In this document: piece by piece, positions 37,019 to 45,225 of the stretch
Position numbering within the stretch: the first letter of the stretch is position 1
How the letters are laid out: each line of letters begins with the position of its first letter
Assembly: GCF_013394655.1 (NCBI RefSeq)
Contig: NZ_CP053351.1
Span: 4,442,001-4,506,000, forward strand
From: Winogradskyella schleiferi
Lineage (GTDB): Bacteria > Bacteroidota > Bacteroidia > Flavobacteriales > Flavobacteriaceae
Direction: 5' to 3'
Length of the DNA: 64,000 nt
Notes under the pieces: generated by a model
Databases searched by the model: none
Told to the model about the DNA's origin: nothing
The model's input: the letters and a program-made list of their open reading frames with translations, nothing else
Translations under genes and position numbers: made by a program

Positions 37019-37053
37019 CAAATATAAGAGGACATTGTGAACGCATTCAATTT
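37019..37053 (-). promoter_or_regulatory. Promoter of putative small RNA copy 1
   Basis: On the minus strand there is TTG (-33), a 21-bp spacer, and TATATTTG (-7, at 37026-37019), close to the Bacteroidota consensus. Transcription would begin near 37013-37015, the first base of the small RNA element. Confidence 0.55.
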
Positions 37054-37175
37054 TTTGGACAAACGACCTATAAATTAGTCTAAGCGTGGAAAGTACCGTG
37101 TTTATGACTAAATAACTGTAAGATTAGGTCTTAATAGAAATTATAACTTAAAGTATTACTTTAATTAAAGGGCAT

Positions 37176-37247
37176 AAAAAAAGGTGAAACAAGTTCACCT
37201 TTTTTTGCCCCAAATCTACCATGAACTTAACCTACTTATGTTATGGT
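37176..37247 (-). ncRNA. Putative small RNA, copy 2 (about 72 nt)
   Basis: Closely related to copy 1: the hairpin ACCATAAC/GTTCATGGT keeps all 8 pairs with a bulged C in place of T, and GATTTGGGGC is identical. The terminator stem AGGTGAA/TTCACCT has changed bases but still pairs and ends in seven T. The promoter is weaker (TTG, 22-bp spacer, TACATTGG at 37259-37252). Lies between superoxide dismutase and the PurF-like gene. The 160 bp between the two copies holds nothing recognisable. Confidence 0.5.
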
Positions 37248-37358
37248 GATACCAATGTAGATGTAATTTGTTAAAATGAATCAAAAATCGGACAAAGTGC
37301 ATTAAAATCCGATGATATACGTATTTTATCGGATAAAAAGCTTTTTTTATGTTAATAT

Positions 37359-39257
37359 CTAGTAGGCACGCTCTTTATTCCCTTCGTAAAAATTAATAAA
37401 AGCTCTATTTACAACTCTATTACCACCAGGAGTTGGATAATTCCCTGTAAAGTACCAGTCGCCTAAGTTTTTTGGACACGCTGTATGTAAATTTTCAACA
37501 GGTTGAAAAATAATTTTAACTTCGGAGTTTATATCTTCTCCACCAAGTAATTCAGAAATCTTATCTGAAATCTCTTCATCTGAAAAACTATCGTATATTT
37601 CTTTTACGTAGTTAACCACATTTTTGTCTTTCATGTTTACTTGTTCGAGACATTTATTATAGACCTCTTCAACAATATGGTATTTGTTATTGTCTTTTAA
37701 TAATTCCAAAGCTGCCCTAAAAGCGATTAAAGTTTCTAGGTTTGCCATATCTATACCATAACAATCTGGATAGCGTATTTGAGGTGCAGAAGAAACCACT
37801 ACTATTTTTTTAGGGTTTAATCTATCCATCATTTTAATGATACTTTTTTTCAACGTTGTACCTCTTACAATACTATCGTCAATAATCACTAGGTTATCGG
37901 TCGGTTTAATTACGCCATACGTTACATCATAAACGTGTGCTACCAAATCATCTCTACTGCTATCTTCAGTAATAAAAGTTCTTAGCTTAACATCTTTAAT
38001 GGCTATTTTTTCAATTCTCGGTCGTTCAGATAAAATTTCGGTAACCTTTTCTGCCGAGAGTTTACCACCTCCACTGAGAATGGATTTCGTTTTTCGTTGG
38101 TTGAGATGTTCTTCAACCGTTTCAATCATACCATAAAATGAGGTTTCTGCAGTATTAGGTATATATGAGAACACGCTATTCTTGGTGTCATTATCAATGG
38201 CCTCAAGAACTTTTGGCATTAATAATCGACCTAGCTTTTTTCGTTCTTGGTAAATTTCGGCATCACTACCACGAGAAAAATAAATACGTTCAAAAGAACA
38301 AGCCTTACGCTCTAAAGGTTCTAATATTTTCTTGATTTTAGTAGTACCAGATTTTTTAGTGATAATCGCATGACCAGGATCTAGTTCTTTTACCGATTCA
38401 AAAGGCACATTAAAAACTGTTTGAATAACAGGACGTTCTGAGGCAACCACAACAATTTCATCGTCTTTATAATAATAAGCTGGTCTTATTCCTGAAGGAT
38501 CCCTTAAAACAAAAGAATCACCATGACCTAATAATCCTGCCATGGCATAACCACCATCCCAATTCTTTGCTGCTCTTTTTAATATTTTACCAACTTTTAA
38601 GCGCTCTGCAATTAATGGAGAACATTCGTTTTTATTATAACCCTCTTTTTTTAAATCTTTATAAATTTTTGAAACCGCATCATCTAAAAAATGACCGATT
38701 TTTTCCATTACAGTAATGGTATCGGCCTTTTCCTTTGGATGCTGACCGATTTCAATAAGGTTGTCAAAAAGCTCGTTAACATTGGTCATGTTAAAGTTAC
38801 CAGCCACAATGAGGTTTCTGTGCATCCAATTGTTTTGTCTTAAAAACGGATGAACACTTTCTACACTGTTTTTTCCAAAGGTTCCATATCGTACGTGACC
38901 TAAGAATACTTCACCTATATATGGAATGTTCTTTTTTTGTAAATCAACATCGTCTTGGTATTCCGGATTTTTAGTTAATTCATCATTAATCCGTTCATTG
39001 ATTTGGGCAAAAATATCCTGTATAGGTTGTTGTGCTATAGAACGCACCCGACTGATATAACGTTCCCCAGGTTTTACGTCTAATTTTATACTTGCAAATC
39101 CAGCACCATCCTGTCCACGATTGTGCTGTTTTTCCATCATTAAGTACATCTTGTTAACACCATAAAAAGCACTTCCATACTTTTCTTTATAGTAATCTAA
39201 AGGTTTTAATAGCCTAATAAGTGCAATTCCACACTCATGTTTTAACGCGTCACTCAT
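37359..39257 (-). CDS. Amidophosphoribosyltransferase-like class II glutamine amidotransferase
   Basis: A 632-residue PurF-type protein: N-terminal Ntn glutaminase plus phosphoribosyltransferase domain, which would make phosphoribosylamine from PRPP and glutamine. The glutaminase Cys is at residue 9 (KHECGIAL), implying an 8-residue leader to be removed. HNRGQDGAGFASI follows, and the PRPP loop is VIIDDSIVRGTTLKKS. It is about 120 residues longer than normal PurF, with insertions such as NERINDELTKNPEYQDD. It may be a paralogue with a special role; the PfkB kinase lies upstream. Confidence 0.8.
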   Translation of the reverse strand: MSDALKHECGIALIRLLKPLDYYKEKYGSAFYGVNKMYLMMEKQHNRGQDGAGFASIKLDVKPGERYISRVRSIAQQPIQDIFAQINERINDELTKNPEYQDDVDLQKKNIPYIGEVFLGHVRYGTFGKNSVESVHPFLRQNNWMHRNLIVAGNFNMTNVNELFDNLIEIGQHPKEKADTITVMEKIGHFLDDAVSKIYKDLKKEGYNKNECSPLIAERLKVGKILKRAAKNWDGGYAMAGLLGHGDSFVLRDPSGIRPAYYYKDDEIVVVASERPVIQTVFNVPFESVKELDPGHAIITKKSGTTKIKKILEPLERKACSFERIYFSRGSDAEIYQERKKLGRLLMPKVLEAIDNDTKNSVFSYIPNTAETSFYGMIETVEEHLNQRKTKSILSGGGKLSAEKVTEILSERPRIEKIAIKDVKLRTFITEDSSRDDLVAHVYDVTYGVIKPTDNLVIIDDSIVRGTTLKKSIIKMMDRLNPKKIVVVSSAPQIRYPDCYGIDMANLETLIAFRAALELLKDNNKYHIVEEVYNKCLEQVNMKDKNVVNYVKEIYDSFSDEEISDKISELLGGEDINSEVKIIFQPVENLHTACPKNLGDWYFTGNYPTPGGNRVVNRAFINFYEGNKERAY

Positions 39258-39309
39258 TGTTTTTCCCCTCTTTATTTTAGAGATTCTGAAACTAATTCAG
39301 AATAAAAAA

Positions 39310-39331
39310 ATGCGCTCAATTATGAGCGCAT
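39310..39331 (-). terminator. Terminator of the PfkB kinase gene
   Basis: ATGCGCTCA and TGAGCGCAT form a 9-bp stem around a 4-base loop, with a T-run on the minus strand. It follows the PfkB stop by only 4 bp. Confidence 0.85.
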
Positions 39332-39335
39332 AGGT

Positions 39336-40265
39336 TTAATTTAATTCGATATCAAATTGTGTTAGACTCTTAAATTGGTCTAATCGTTTATAAATTTCTT
39401 TATCTGTTAAGTTTTGCATGCGCTCAGTTCCAAACTTTTCAACGCAGAAGGATGCAAGTGTTGAACCATAGATGACGGCTGTTTTCATGCTTTCAAAAGA
39501 AAAATCGCCTGTTTTTGCCAAATAACCAGCAAAGCCACCAGCGAATGTATCACCAGCTCCAGTTGGATCAAAGACTTCTTCTAACGGAAGGGCAGGAGCG
39601 TAAAATACATTATCATCATGAAACAATAAAGCGCCATGTTCACCTTTTTTGATTACTACATATTTTGGTCCCATATCATGAATCTTTCTAGCTGCAACGA
39701 CCAGTGAATATTCACCGGTTAATTGTCTAGCTTCTTCATCATTTATAGTGATAACGTCAATATGCTTAATTGTGTTGTGTAAATCTTCTAAGGCACAATC
39801 CATCCAAAAGTTCATAGTATCTAAAATGACCAATTTTGGTTTTTTAGACATTTGGTTTAACACACTCATTTGTGTACTTGGATGCAAATTACCTAACATG
39901 ACCACTTCGGCATCTTTGTAGTTTTTGGGCACTACAGGTTCAAAATCAGCGAGTACATTTAGTTCCGTGGCCAAGGTATCGCGAGAATTCATATCGTTAT
40001 GGTATTTCCCGCTCCAAAAAAACGTTTTTCCTTCCTTTACGATTTCGATACCAGAGACATCAATTTTTCTATCAGACATTAAGTCTAAATATTTTTGTGG
40101 AAAATCGCCTCCAACTACAGAAACAACTGCAGCATCTACATTAAAATTTGAAGCTGCTAAACCTATAAAGGTGCCAGCCCCTCCAAGGATTTTGTCTGTT
40201 TTCCCAAAAGGGGTTTCAATAGCATCAAAAGCTACCGTACCAACAATCACTAATTTACTCATCAC
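39336..40265 (-). CDS. PfkB family carbohydrate/nucleoside kinase
   Basis: A 309-residue ribokinase-fold enzyme. The N-terminal motif GGAGTFIGLAASN and C-terminal DPTGAGDTFAGGFAGYLA (catalytic Asp in GAGD) define the family. The sugar or nucleoside substrate cannot be read from the sequence; adenosine, inosine or ribose are possible. It is next to the PurF-like gene on the same strand but has its own terminator, so the functional link is only by proximity. Confidence 0.92.
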   Translation of the reverse strand: MMSKLVIVGTVAFDAIETPFGKTDKILGGAGTFIGLAASNFNVDAAVVSVVGGDFPQKYLDLMSDRKIDVSGIEIVKEGKTFFWSGKYHNDMNSRDTLATELNVLADFEPVVPKNYKDAEVVMLGNLHPSTQMSVLNQMSKKPKLVILDTMNFWMDCALEDLHNTIKHIDVITINDEEARQLTGEYSLVVAARKIHDMGPKYVVIKKGEHGALLFHDDNVFYAPALPLEEVFDPTGAGDTFAGGFAGYLAKTGDFSFESMKTAVIYGSTLASFCVEKFGTERMQNLTDKEIYKRLDQFKSLTQFDIELN

Positions 40266-40475
40266 CTAATTTTGTATTAAGTTGCAAAAGTACGTGAATT
40301 TTTTTATTTGAAAATTCTTAACTATCAAATTAAAAAAAATCACATATTAACAAAGAGGTTCTTTAAGTAAAAGAAAATTTCTTGCTTTTTTAAAGTGAAA
40401 TTTTGTCCTTACAGAAAAAATTTACGTAAAATTAAATTCTTGTGAAATATTGAATTTTCTGAGGTACAAATAAAA

Positions 40476-41264
40476 TTAAAGATGCCTTAAATAAGCGTCT
40501 GGATTATTCAAAAAAGACTTCATAACCATATAATGTTCTGTATCTTCTAAATTGGTTTTTTCCATGCTATGCGGTGTGATTTCATAAATTGTTGCATCAG
40601 GATAAGCCATCAACAGTGGTGAATGCGTGGAAATAATAAATTGTGAATTATGTATTTTTAAATGTTGGTTCAAAAACGAAATAAGGGTTAATTGCTTTGC
40701 AGGCGACAACGCTGCTTCAGGTTCATCCAATAGGTAAATGCCTCTGGAGTTGATCATTTCATTCATAATATGAAGATAAGCTTCGCCATGCGAAAACGCA
40801 TCGAGTTCTTGTCCATAATTTTGGCGCATTCTCCGTAATTGATAATTGGCGCTATCTTTCATGTCTTTAATAATTTGGCTAGGGATGTCCTCTCCAATAT
40901 CTCCCATTTGGTATTCAATTGTGGTACCAACACGATGCACGCTGTTGAGATAATCCCCAAAATCTTCAGCCCTAAAAAAGAAACCGACCGAACGTTCAAT
41001 TTGCCAAGTTAATTCTAAATATGGCAATAAGGTTTTTGCGCCATCGAAACTGTTTTTAGAATAGCCAACACCATCCATGTGCGGCAATTGCAATCTGCAG
41101 GCAATAGCTTCTAAAAGGGTGGACTTACCAGAGCCATTTTCGCCCACCAGAAAACTGATTTTGTTAGAGAAATCTAGATGCTTAGCATGTTTAATGGCAG
41201 GAATATCGTACGGAAATGGATGCGTACGATCGGTATTGATATTTAGGGTTTTTAGGTATGGCAA
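40476..41264 (-). CDS. AAA/ABC-type ATPase (stand-alone)
   Basis: A 262-residue ATPase with ABC-like signatures: Walker A VGENGSGKSTLLEA (about 39-52), an S-x-G-E-like signature SHGEAYLHI, Walker B IYLLDEPEAALSP and switch His in STHSPLLMAY. There is no membrane or helicase domain. The family is seen as single genes in many bacteria, function unknown. It is divergent from a toxin-antitoxin pair, with a 34-bp palindrome in the 55-bp gap. Confidence 0.85.
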   Translation of the reverse strand: MPYLKTLNINTDRTHPFPYDIPAIKHAKHLDFSNKISFLVGENGSGKSTLLEAIACRLQLPHMDGVGYSKNSFDGAKTLLPYLELTWQIERSVGFFFRAEDFGDYLNSVHRVGTTIEYQMGDIGEDIPSQIIKDMKDSANYQLRRMRQNYGQELDAFSHGEAYLHIMNEMINSRGIYLLDEPEAALSPAKQLTLISFLNQHLKIHNSQFIISTHSPLLMAYPDATIYEITPHSMEKTNLEDTEHYMVMKSFLNNPDAYLRHL

Positions 41265-41277
41265 TTTTAGGTGTCTA

Positions 41278-41311
41278 ATTTACGATAAATATACGTATAT
41301 TTATCGTAAAT
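41278..41311. promoter_or_regulatory. Perfect 34-bp palindrome, probable antitoxin operator
   Basis: ATTTACGATAAATATAC at 41278-41294 is followed by its exact reverse complement. It sits 9 bp before the antitoxin start and 13 bp from the start of the divergent ATPase gene. No T-run of terminator kind. RHH antitoxins bind such sites to autoregulate; here the ATPase could be under the same control. Confidence 0.7.
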
Positions 41312-41319
41312 ATTCTGTT

Positions 41320-41568
41320 ATGAAAACAAATAATAAACGAAAAGAAGTTGTATTGGATGAACAAACCATTACCATTCTTAAAGAAAAGGCGAAGCAACAA
41401 GGTAGAAATTTAAAAAATTACATGGAGTTTATACTTAAGGAAAATGCTTATGCTTTCGAACCTTCTGAAGACTATAAGTTGATGATGGATAGGATGATTG
41501 ATGACCATGAGAAAGGCAAAACAAATTACACACCTTGGGAAGATGTGAAAAAAGAACTTTTAAAATAA
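41320..41568 (+). CDS. Antitoxin, RHH-like
   Basis: An 82-residue protein from ATG 41320. The reading frame stays open upstream, but that part overlaps the ATPase on the other strand. EVVLDEQTITILKEKAKQQG followed by RNLKNYMEFIL is a ribbon-helix-helix-like N-terminal region, and the charged C-terminal tail (DYKLMMDRMIDDHEKGKTNY) probably wraps the toxin. The stop TAA overlaps the toxin ATG (TAATG), so translation is coupled. Control is probably by the 34-bp palindrome just upstream. Confidence 0.8.
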   Translation: MKTNNKRKEVVLDEQTITILKEKAKQQGRNLKNYMEFILKENAYAFEPSEDYKLMMDRMIDDHEKGKTNYTPWEDVKKELLK

Positions 41569-41846
41569 TGGGATTTGAAATTGAATTAAGTCATTTCTCA
41601 AAAATTGATTTAAAAGAAGCACGTGATTATTATTTTGTGATATCTCCAGTTGTATTAAAACGGTTTGATAATGAGTTATCTGAAACAATGGAAAGAATTG
41701 CCATAAACCCTCAACATTTTCAAAATCGTTATCGCAACATAAAAATTGTGTTTACTAAAGAATTCCCTTTTGGTATTCATTATTTGGTTGACGGAAACAC
41801 AGTTTATATTCAAAGAATCCTACATCAAAAACGATATTATCAATAA
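41568..41846 (+). CDS. Type II toxin, RelE/ParE family
   Basis: A 92-residue toxin starting at the ATG that overlaps the antitoxin stop. The fold is predicted from ARDYYFVISPVVLKRFDNEL, PQHFQNRYRNIKIVF and FGIHYLVDGNTVYIQRILHQ, in the order seen in ParE/RelE proteins. The basic C-terminus (HQKRYY) is typical. Whether it cuts mRNA like RelE or poisons gyrase like ParE cannot be told. The frame extends 11 codons upstream, inside the antitoxin gene, and this part is not used. Confidence 0.8.
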   Translation: MGFEIELSHFSKIDLKEARDYYFVISPVVLKRFDNELSETMERIAINPQHFQNRYRNIKIVFTKEFPFGIHYLVDGNTVYIQRILHQKRYYQ

Positions 41847-41966
41847 AACACCATAAGTTTAATTTTAAAAATTTTAAAAAGTGTATGGAAATTCCAAATA
41901 CTTAATAGTGCTATATTTTTTCAATAAGCGTCCCAAACTCAATAACCTAATACTCTTTTTATAAAA

Positions 41967-42620
41967 TTACTTCCTCCCAAAATCAGCAGGTATTTCTCCC
42001 CAAGCCTTAGTTTCCCATTTTACAATTGTTGTGGAATAGTCATTAGTCTTTAACCATTGTACAGCACGATCTACCAAATCGTAAACAGGTTTGTTTTTAG
42101 CATTACGTTCTAGCTTAGAATTACATGTTTTTTTCCGCACCCAACTCATAGCGGTTCTAGAATCTGTGTACATAATACGGTCGCTATTGTGATTTTTTAA
42201 AAAAGCTAGGCCGTGAACCAAAGCTAAAAATTCGCCTATATTATTGGTGCCTTGTTCAAAGGGTCCTTGAATGAAAAGTTGCTTTTTAGTTTTGGTATCC
42301 ACACCTCTGTATTCCATGATACCAGGATTGCCACTCGAAGCTGCATCAACAGAAATAGAGTTGAAGTTGGGTTGTCCTATTTTTTTAAGTTCTGCTTCGG
42401 AAAGTCCGCTGGTAAATGATTTGTTTTTTCCAGCGTAGTCAAAATAATTTCCTTTTAGTGCTTTTTTTGCGGTTTCAAAAGTTGAAAACGATTTATACTG
42501 TGCACCATCAAAACCTTTGATTTGGGCTTTGCAGTCGTCCCACTTTTCAAAAACTCCTGTTTTATGGCCTTTCCATACGGTGTAATATTTTTTTTTCTTT
42601 TTTTTTGACACGTGTTTCAC
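41967..42620 (-). CDS. rnhA: Ribonuclease H1 with viroplasmin-type N-domain
   Basis: A 217-residue protein with an N-terminal RNA-DNA hybrid binding (viroplasmin) domain (about 10-60, YYTVWKGHKTGVFEKWDDCK) and a C-terminal RNase H fold. Catalytic residues appear in SVDAASSGNPG (Asp), TNNIGEFLAL (Glu) and YTDSRTAMSW (Asp). It cleaves the RNA in RNA-DNA hybrids. A poly-lysine run (KKKKKK) follows the start. It lies just downstream of purN on the same strand, 6 bp away. Confidence 0.93.
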   Translation of the reverse strand: MKHVSKKKKKKYYTVWKGHKTGVFEKWDDCKAQIKGFDGAQYKSFSTFETAKKALKGNYFDYAGKNKSFTSGLSEAELKKIGQPNFNSISVDAASSGNPGIMEYRGVDTKTKKQLFIQGPFEQGTNNIGEFLALVHGLAFLKNHNSDRIMYTDSRTAMSWVRKKTCNSKLERNAKNKPVYDLVDRAVQWLKTNDYSTTIVKWETKAWGEIPADFGRK

Positions 42621-42626
42621 GGATTT

Positions 42627-43535
42627 TTACTGTTTACTAAAACTCCTTAACCAATCTCTTACATAAATATCATTGTAATAATACCATTGTGTTGAAATGG
42701 CATAAGAAAAACCGTTTTTATCAATTTTATATTTCCAAGTCCACCTATTGTTATTAGTATGGATAATAGCTTCTTTTCTTTTAATACTGTCCCAATGCTT
42801 AGGAACCTTAATTAAAATCGGAAAATTATTATTAAATGTTTTTTTACTGAAATCTTTATCGCAATATTTATCCAATTCTTCAGAAGTCAAGTTTTCTAGG
42901 ATATTATGTATTTTCTGTTGTATTTCTTTATTGGAAAACAGTCTGTCTTTCTTATTGGAATTTGGATTTTGAGATTTCAAAACATCCTCAACAACTTTAG
43001 GAAAATGCTCCATCTCCAACAAATGAATCTTTCCAGCGACATCTTCTGCCGAATCCGTAGCTAAAACCTCACATTTTGCTTGAAATATAATAGCTCCTTC
43101 ATCATAATTCTCATTGACATAATGAATGGTTATGCCTGTTTCGGACTCTTTATTTTTAACTACAGCTTCGTGCACATGCATGCCGTACATCCCTTTTCCG
43201 CCATATTTTGGCAATAGTGCAGGATGGATATTAATCACTTTATTTTCAAATTCTTTCAAAATGAATTCAGGAAATTTCCAGAGAAAACCCGCTAATACAA
43301 TGAGGTCTGGTTGTGATGCTTTTAAAATATTCAACACATCTTCAGACTTAGAAAAGGCGATTCTATTAAAAGATAATGCGCTAACATTCAATTTTTTACA
43401 ACGCTCTAAAACTTTGGCATGAGGATTGTTAGTTAGTACCTGAATAACAGTCGCATTATCGCTGTTGTGAAAAAACTTTATTAAATTTTCAGCATTACTC
43501 CCACTTCCGGACGCAAAAATTACCACTCGTTTCAT
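42627..43535 (-). CDS. purN: Phosphoribosylglycinamide formyltransferase PurN with C-terminal extension
   Basis: Residues 1 to about 190 match PurN, which formylates GAR in purine synthesis: ASGSGSNAENLIKFF, LAGFLWKFPEFIL, the catalytic INIHPALLPKYGGKGMYG and the Asp in ENYDEGAIIFQ. The protein is 302 residues, about 110 longer than usual. The extra C-terminal part (about 192-302; SNKKDRLFSNKEIQQKIHNI, later WYYYNDIYVRDWLRSF) has no family I can name and is richer in Lys and Asn. No stop or frame change separates the two parts, so it is a true fusion or extension. purN-rnhA are co-transcribed. Confidence 0.88.
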   Translation of the reverse strand: MKRVVIFASGSGSNAENLIKFFHNSDNATVIQVLTNNPHAKVLERCKKLNVSALSFNRIAFSKSEDVLNILKASQPDLIVLAGFLWKFPEFILKEFENKVINIHPALLPKYGGKGMYGMHVHEAVVKNKESETGITIHYVNENYDEGAIIFQAKCEVLATDSAEDVAGKIHLLEMEHFPKVVEDVLKSQNPNSNKKDRLFSNKEIQQKIHNILENLTSEELDKYCDKDFSKKTFNNNFPILIKVPKHWDSIKRKEAIIHTNNNRWTWKYKIDKNGFSYAISTQWYYYNDIYVRDWLRSFSKQ

Positions 43536-43681
43536 TTTACAGCTATATAGGTTTCTATTTATTCAAACAAAAAAAAGAATAATAATTAACAATTAGTGCA
43601 AAACCAAAATACTTTATCTTTATTTTTACTAAATTACAAACACATTTTAACGGTAAAGATGAATATTCAAATAAAGTTTTT

Positions 43682-43689
43682 TATTTTTG
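43682..43689 (+). promoter_or_regulatory. Possible -7 promoter element of acpP
   Basis: TATTTTTG matches TAnnTTTG, 31 bp before the acpP start. No clear -33 TTG. Confidence 0.35.
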
Positions 43690-43720
43690 CCATCTAATTA
43701 AAACTTAAAATTAAAAAATT

Positions 43721-43954
43721 ATGTCAGACATTGCATCACGAGTAAAAGCGATTATCGTAGATAAATTAGGTGTTGATGAAAACGAAGTTGTAACTGAAGC
43801 TAGCTTCACTAACGATTTAGGAGCGGATTCATTAGATACTGTAGAATTAATAATGGAATTTGAAAAAGAATTCGATATTCAAATCCCAGACGATCAAGCT
43901 GAGAACATTGCAACAGTTGGTCAGGCTGTTTCTTATATAGAAGAAGCAAAATAA
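43721..43954 (+). CDS. acpP: Acyl carrier protein
   Basis: A 77-residue acidic carrier of fatty acid synthesis. Ser37 in [15 protein letters not shown] receives 4'-phosphopantetheine. The whole length is the four-helix fold ([20 protein letters not shown] at the start). It is followed after 13 bp by fabF and then rnc, the order common in Flavobacteria. Confidence 0.98.
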   Translation: MSDIASRVKAIIVDKLGVDENEVVTEASFTNDLGADSLDTVELIMEFEKEFDIQIPDDQAENIATVGQAVSYIEEAK

Positions 43955-43967
43955 TAACTCTATTTTT

Positions 43968-45218
43968 ATGGAATTAAAGCGAGTCGTAGTAACGGGTTTA
44001 GGTGCACTTACGCCAATAGGTAATACCAAAGATGAATATTGGGATGCTCTTGTTAGTGGAAAAAGTGGTGCTGCAACTGTCACACATTTTGATCCGGAAA
44101 AGTTCAAAACACAATTCGCTTGCGAAGTAAAAAACTTTGAAGTTACTGACTTTATTGATAGGAAATTAGCGAAGCGAATGGATAAGTTTTCGCAGTATGC
44201 AATGGTCGCTTCTGATGAAGCTATTGTAGACTCAAAACTAGATCTTGATGCCTTAAACAAATTGAGGGTCGGAGTGATTTGGGGAGCTGGTATTGGTGGT
44301 TTAGAAACGTTTCAAGAAGAAGTGTTAAACTATGCTGCTGGTGACGGAACACCTCGTTTTAATCCGTTCTTCATTCCAAAAATGATTGCTGATATAGCAC
44401 CTGGAAACATATCTATTAAATATGGTTTTATGGGTCCTAACTATACCACAGTATCTGCATGTGCTTCCTCTGCAAATTCAATGATCGATGCCTTAAACAC
44501 TATACGTTTAGGTCATTGCGACGTGATTATTACAGGTGGAAGTGAAGCTGCAGTAACTATTGCTGGTATGGGTGGATTCAATGCTATGCATGCGATGAGT
44601 ACTCGTAACGATGATCCAAAAACAGCCTCTAGACCATTTGATGCTAACCGTGACGGTTTTGTGTTAGGTGAAGGTGCTGGCGCGATTGTTTTGGAGGAGT
44701 ATGAACACGCTAAAGCAAGAGGTGCTAAAATCTACGCAGAAGTCGTAGGTGGAGGTTTATCTTCGGACGCGTATCATATGACAGCGCCACATCCTGATGG
44801 GATAGGTGTTGTTGCAGTGATGAAAAACTGTTTGGAAAATGCTGGTTTAAATCCGGAAGATGTAGATCATATTAATACACACGGTACATCGACACCTTTA
44901 GGTGATGTTGCCGAGTTAAAAGCTATATCTGAAGTATTTGGCAAACACGCTAAAAACATAAATATTAATTCCACTAAATCTATGACTGGTCACTTGTTGG
45001 GTGCTGCTGGAGCTATTGAGGCAATTGCTTCAATATTGGCGATGGAGCATGGTATAGTACCACCAACAATAAACCATGAAACGGCTGACGAAAACATAGA
45101 TCCAGAATTAAATTTAACGCTCAATAAAGCTCAGAAACGAGATATTAAAGTCGCAATGAGTAATACCTTTGGATTTGGCGGTCACAACGCTTGTGTATTA
45201 TTTAAAAAACTAGATTAA
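43968..45218 (+). CDS. fabF: 3-oxoacyl-ACP synthase II (FabF)
   Basis: Condenses acyl-ACP with malonyl-ACP in fatty acid elongation. The 416-residue thiolase-fold enzyme has catalytic Cys165 (TVSACASSANSM), His305 (NTHGTSTPLGD) and His342 (MTGHLLGAAGA), and the FabF Phe-rich C-terminal FGFGGHNACVLF. Second gene of acpP-fabF-rnc. Confidence 0.98.
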   Translation: MELKRVVVTGLGALTPIGNTKDEYWDALVSGKSGAATVTHFDPEKFKTQFACEVKNFEVTDFIDRKLAKRMDKFSQYAMVASDEAIVDSKLDLDALNKLRVGVIWGAGIGGLETFQEEVLNYAAGDGTPRFNPFFIPKMIADIAPGNISIKYGFMGPNYTTVSACASSANSMIDALNTIRLGHCDVIITGGSEAAVTIAGMGGFNAMHAMSTRNDDPKTASRPFDANRDGFVLGEGAGAIVLEEYEHAKARGAKIYAEVVGGGLSSDAYHMTAPHPDGIGVVAVMKNCLENAGLNPEDVDHINTHGTSTPLGDVAELKAISEVFGKHAKNININSTKSMTGHLLGAAGAIEAIASILAMEHGIVPPTINHETADENIDPELNLTLNKAQKRDIKVAMSNTFGFGGHNACVLFKKLD

Positions 45219-45225
45219 ATCCCGA

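Noticed and set aside
37017..37175. Possible short gene between the two small RNA copies
   Set aside because: No frame longer than about 25 codons and no likeness to known proteins.
36944..37247. Small ORF starting ATG GTA GAT TTG in both small RNA copies
   Set aside because: Copy 1 stops after 8 codons and copy 2 runs on to about 23, so the reading frame is not kept while the hairpins are; a peptide is unlikely.
41077..41319. Upstream extension of the antitoxin frame
   Set aside because: It overlaps the ATPase on the opposite strand and includes the palindromic operator; the RHH domain starts at 41320.
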